Below, in pieces: positions 62,448 through 64,000 of a DNA stretch of 64,000 nt; the stretch's first letter is position 1, and every line of letters starts with the position of its first letter. Source of the stretch: Turbatrix aceti (taxonomy: Eukaryota; Nematoda; Chromadorea; Rhabditida; Panagrolaimidae); the NCBI GenBank assembly GCA_963969345.1, contig OZ017770.1, positions 691,246 through 755,245 on the forward strand, given 5' to 3'. The notes under the pieces are model-generated. The model was not told the origin of the DNA and did not search any database. It was given only the letters and a program-made list of their open reading frames with translations. Both the position numbers and the translations under genes were made by a program.

Positions 62448-64000
62448 ATGTCTATTAACGTCCGTAACAATAATGATCCATGGGATTTGGAACAATTACT
62501 ACCAGATGAGCAGGTAATTTGTTGTGGCTTTTTCTATTTTTTTCCTTTCTTTAAATCACGTAGCGCATTTTATGAATTCCAAGAGATGTAAAAAACAATG
62601 TCTAGAGCGTATAACTCATATCAACAACAAGTCAGTGCTGCCGTTTATCAAAATTTTGCCAAAAGTAGCGTGATAATCGATGAATCCCGAGAGAGCGCCC
62701 AAAACAAAGCAATGCCTTATCTTTTTTCTACTTTAATACTCTGCTACAAAAAAGTCATGTTTCAAAGTTAAAAAATAATATTTAGAATATTACCCTATAT
62801 TGTCCCTTTAGACACAACTAACAACAAGGAAAAAAACTTTTCACAAAATAATATTCCCCCTGCGCCTTGTCGTTAATCAGTTGTGTAATGTTTTGTCTGA
62901 CCGACAAAATTTCAAATAGTAAAAAAAGGCAAAATAGCATTGTTCAAAATTGTTTCTTTTTGGCATTTGAATTCCAAACGACCATAGATACATTTTATTT
63001 AAAAAATATCGTGTCGCCGTTTTTATCTACATCGAAATGTTTGGCGGTCATAATATTTTTCCACCTGATCAAAAGGTAATATTAATTTACTATCATTAAT
63101 AAATGTCATTTTTTTAATCGAAAATCACAAAAAAAACAGATGAGTATGTGTTTCGTTTTCTGTCCGGCATATCTTTTACAAGTTTTCTGGATTGTGGTAA
63201 CTTTGAGAGGTAATGCAGTTTATCTGACGCTTTCGGGATGGGTAGTTGTTGACAAGGAGGCATAATGTTGTTGCGTACAATATAGAGTCCCTCGCAAGCC
63301 ACTCTTCGTCATACAATTCTTTAATTTGTTCAATTTTTTAAAACAAATAAAAATTGCCTCTCTCAATAATTTTTTTATGTTTGATTTTTTAGATCATTAT
63401 GAATGACATGCCAACATGGAAAAAGTATGCCCGAATTATTTTACCTCACATTGGACTCATTATTCTATCGTTGGTATACATAATCGGAGGAGCTTTTGTT
63501 TTCTACCACCTTGAACGACCTAATGAAGTATACGTCAGAACCGAGTGTTTGAATCGAATCGAAGAAAGTAGGAATAAAATGTTGCGTCATATGTGGGAAA
63601 TGGTCATAGACAACGCTACATCAAAAGGTTAGTAAAATGTAGTTTTTGACATTTTTTCGGACAAAAAAAATTTCAGAACAATTTGAAGTCACGGTCTACG
63701 AACATGTCGATAACTCATCTAAGCTACTTTTTGAGGCATTTGACACTCACTTCTTGTTTGTAGCACATTTGAAGAATCCCACAAATCAAATCGATTTTTG
63801 CTGGACAATGACAACGGCTATTTTTTACACTACAACGTTACTCACGACTATTGGGTACGGCAATTTGGTACCTGTGACATTTAAAGGTCGAATGTTTTGC
63901 ATCTTTTACGCATTGCTGGGAGTTCCTTTAATTCTCATAACAGTTGCTGATATTGGCAAATTTCTCTCCGAAAACATTGTATGGCTGTACGGACTGTACG
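62448..64000 (+). CDS. Second TWK-type two-pore potassium channel (partial)
   Basis: Runs off the right edge. Exon 1, 62448-62513, encodes a 22-residue N-terminus (MSINVRNNNDPWDLEQLL). Exon 2, 63393-63627, begins in phase 0 with IIMNDMPTWKKYARIILPH. Exon 3 starts at 63677 and is open to the end. Seen so far are TM1 (IGLIILSLVYIIGGAFVFY), the extracellular cap, pore 1 TTIGYGN and TM2 with GKFLSENIVWLYG. These match the minus-strand TWK channel at 57-59 kb (TTIGYGN, GKFLSEHLIWLYG), so the two are divergent paralogs. Intron 1 (879 bp) is long; if exon 1 is wrong, the start would be the ATG at 63399 right after the acceptor. Pore 2 and the tail lie outside the window. Confidence 0.88.

Overview
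The window is nuclear DNA from an animal, almost certainly a nematode. The genes have many short introns (mostly about 45-70 bp) with T-rich acceptors ending TTTCAG or TTTTAG. The gene set is nematode-like: an NCA/NALCN channel, a GT92 (DUF23) glycosyltransferase, two TWK potassium channels, a luqin (LURY-1) neuropeptide precursor, HECW ubiquitin ligase, SRPK-type kinase and a GATA factor. I cannot fix the species. Gene density is moderate, and introns do not look like those of a typical Caenorhabditis autosome.

Layout, left to right. 1-2.9 kb: mostly non-coding, with one candidate small secreted Cys-rich peptide. 2.9-5.1 kb (+): DNAJB6-type J-protein. 6.7-8.2 kb (+): type I membrane protein with an Ig-like ectodomain and an 11-residue-repeat coiled coil. 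11.6-18.2 kb (+): a complete 14-exon NALCN/NCA sodium leak channel with the EEKE selectivity ring. 19.2-20.9 kb (+): GT92 glycosyltransferase. 22.1-23.3 kb (-): GATA factor. A 6,889-bp segment (19,683-26,571) running from inside GT92 through the GATA gene and 3.2 kb of its upstream DNA is repeated in tandem at 26,572-33,459 with very few differences. This gives a second GATA gene and a 5'-truncated GT92. 30.2-40.5 kb: long stretch with no recognisable gene.

40.5-59.4 kb is almost entirely minus-strand: PLPBP (YggS/PROSC), mitochondrial ribosomal protein uL2m, TIM21, a class-A-like GPCR, luqin precursor, SRPK-like kinase, HECW ligase (14 exons, whole domain set), a broken Kunitz-like ORF and a two-pore potassium channel. 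One unrecognised plus-strand gene sits at 46.9-47.9 kb. A second TWK channel starts at 62.4 kb on the plus strand, head-to-head with the first, and runs off the right edge. A 539-bp hAT-type MITE with an exact 8-bp target duplication lies between the two TWK genes.

The window therefore holds several genes of neuronal excitability and signalling (NALCN, two TWK channels, luqin, GPCR) beside housekeeping mitochondrial genes; PLPBP, uL2m and TIM21 may form an operon. All gene models were assembled by hand from reading-frame continuity and splice consensus; exon phases were checked across every junction reported.
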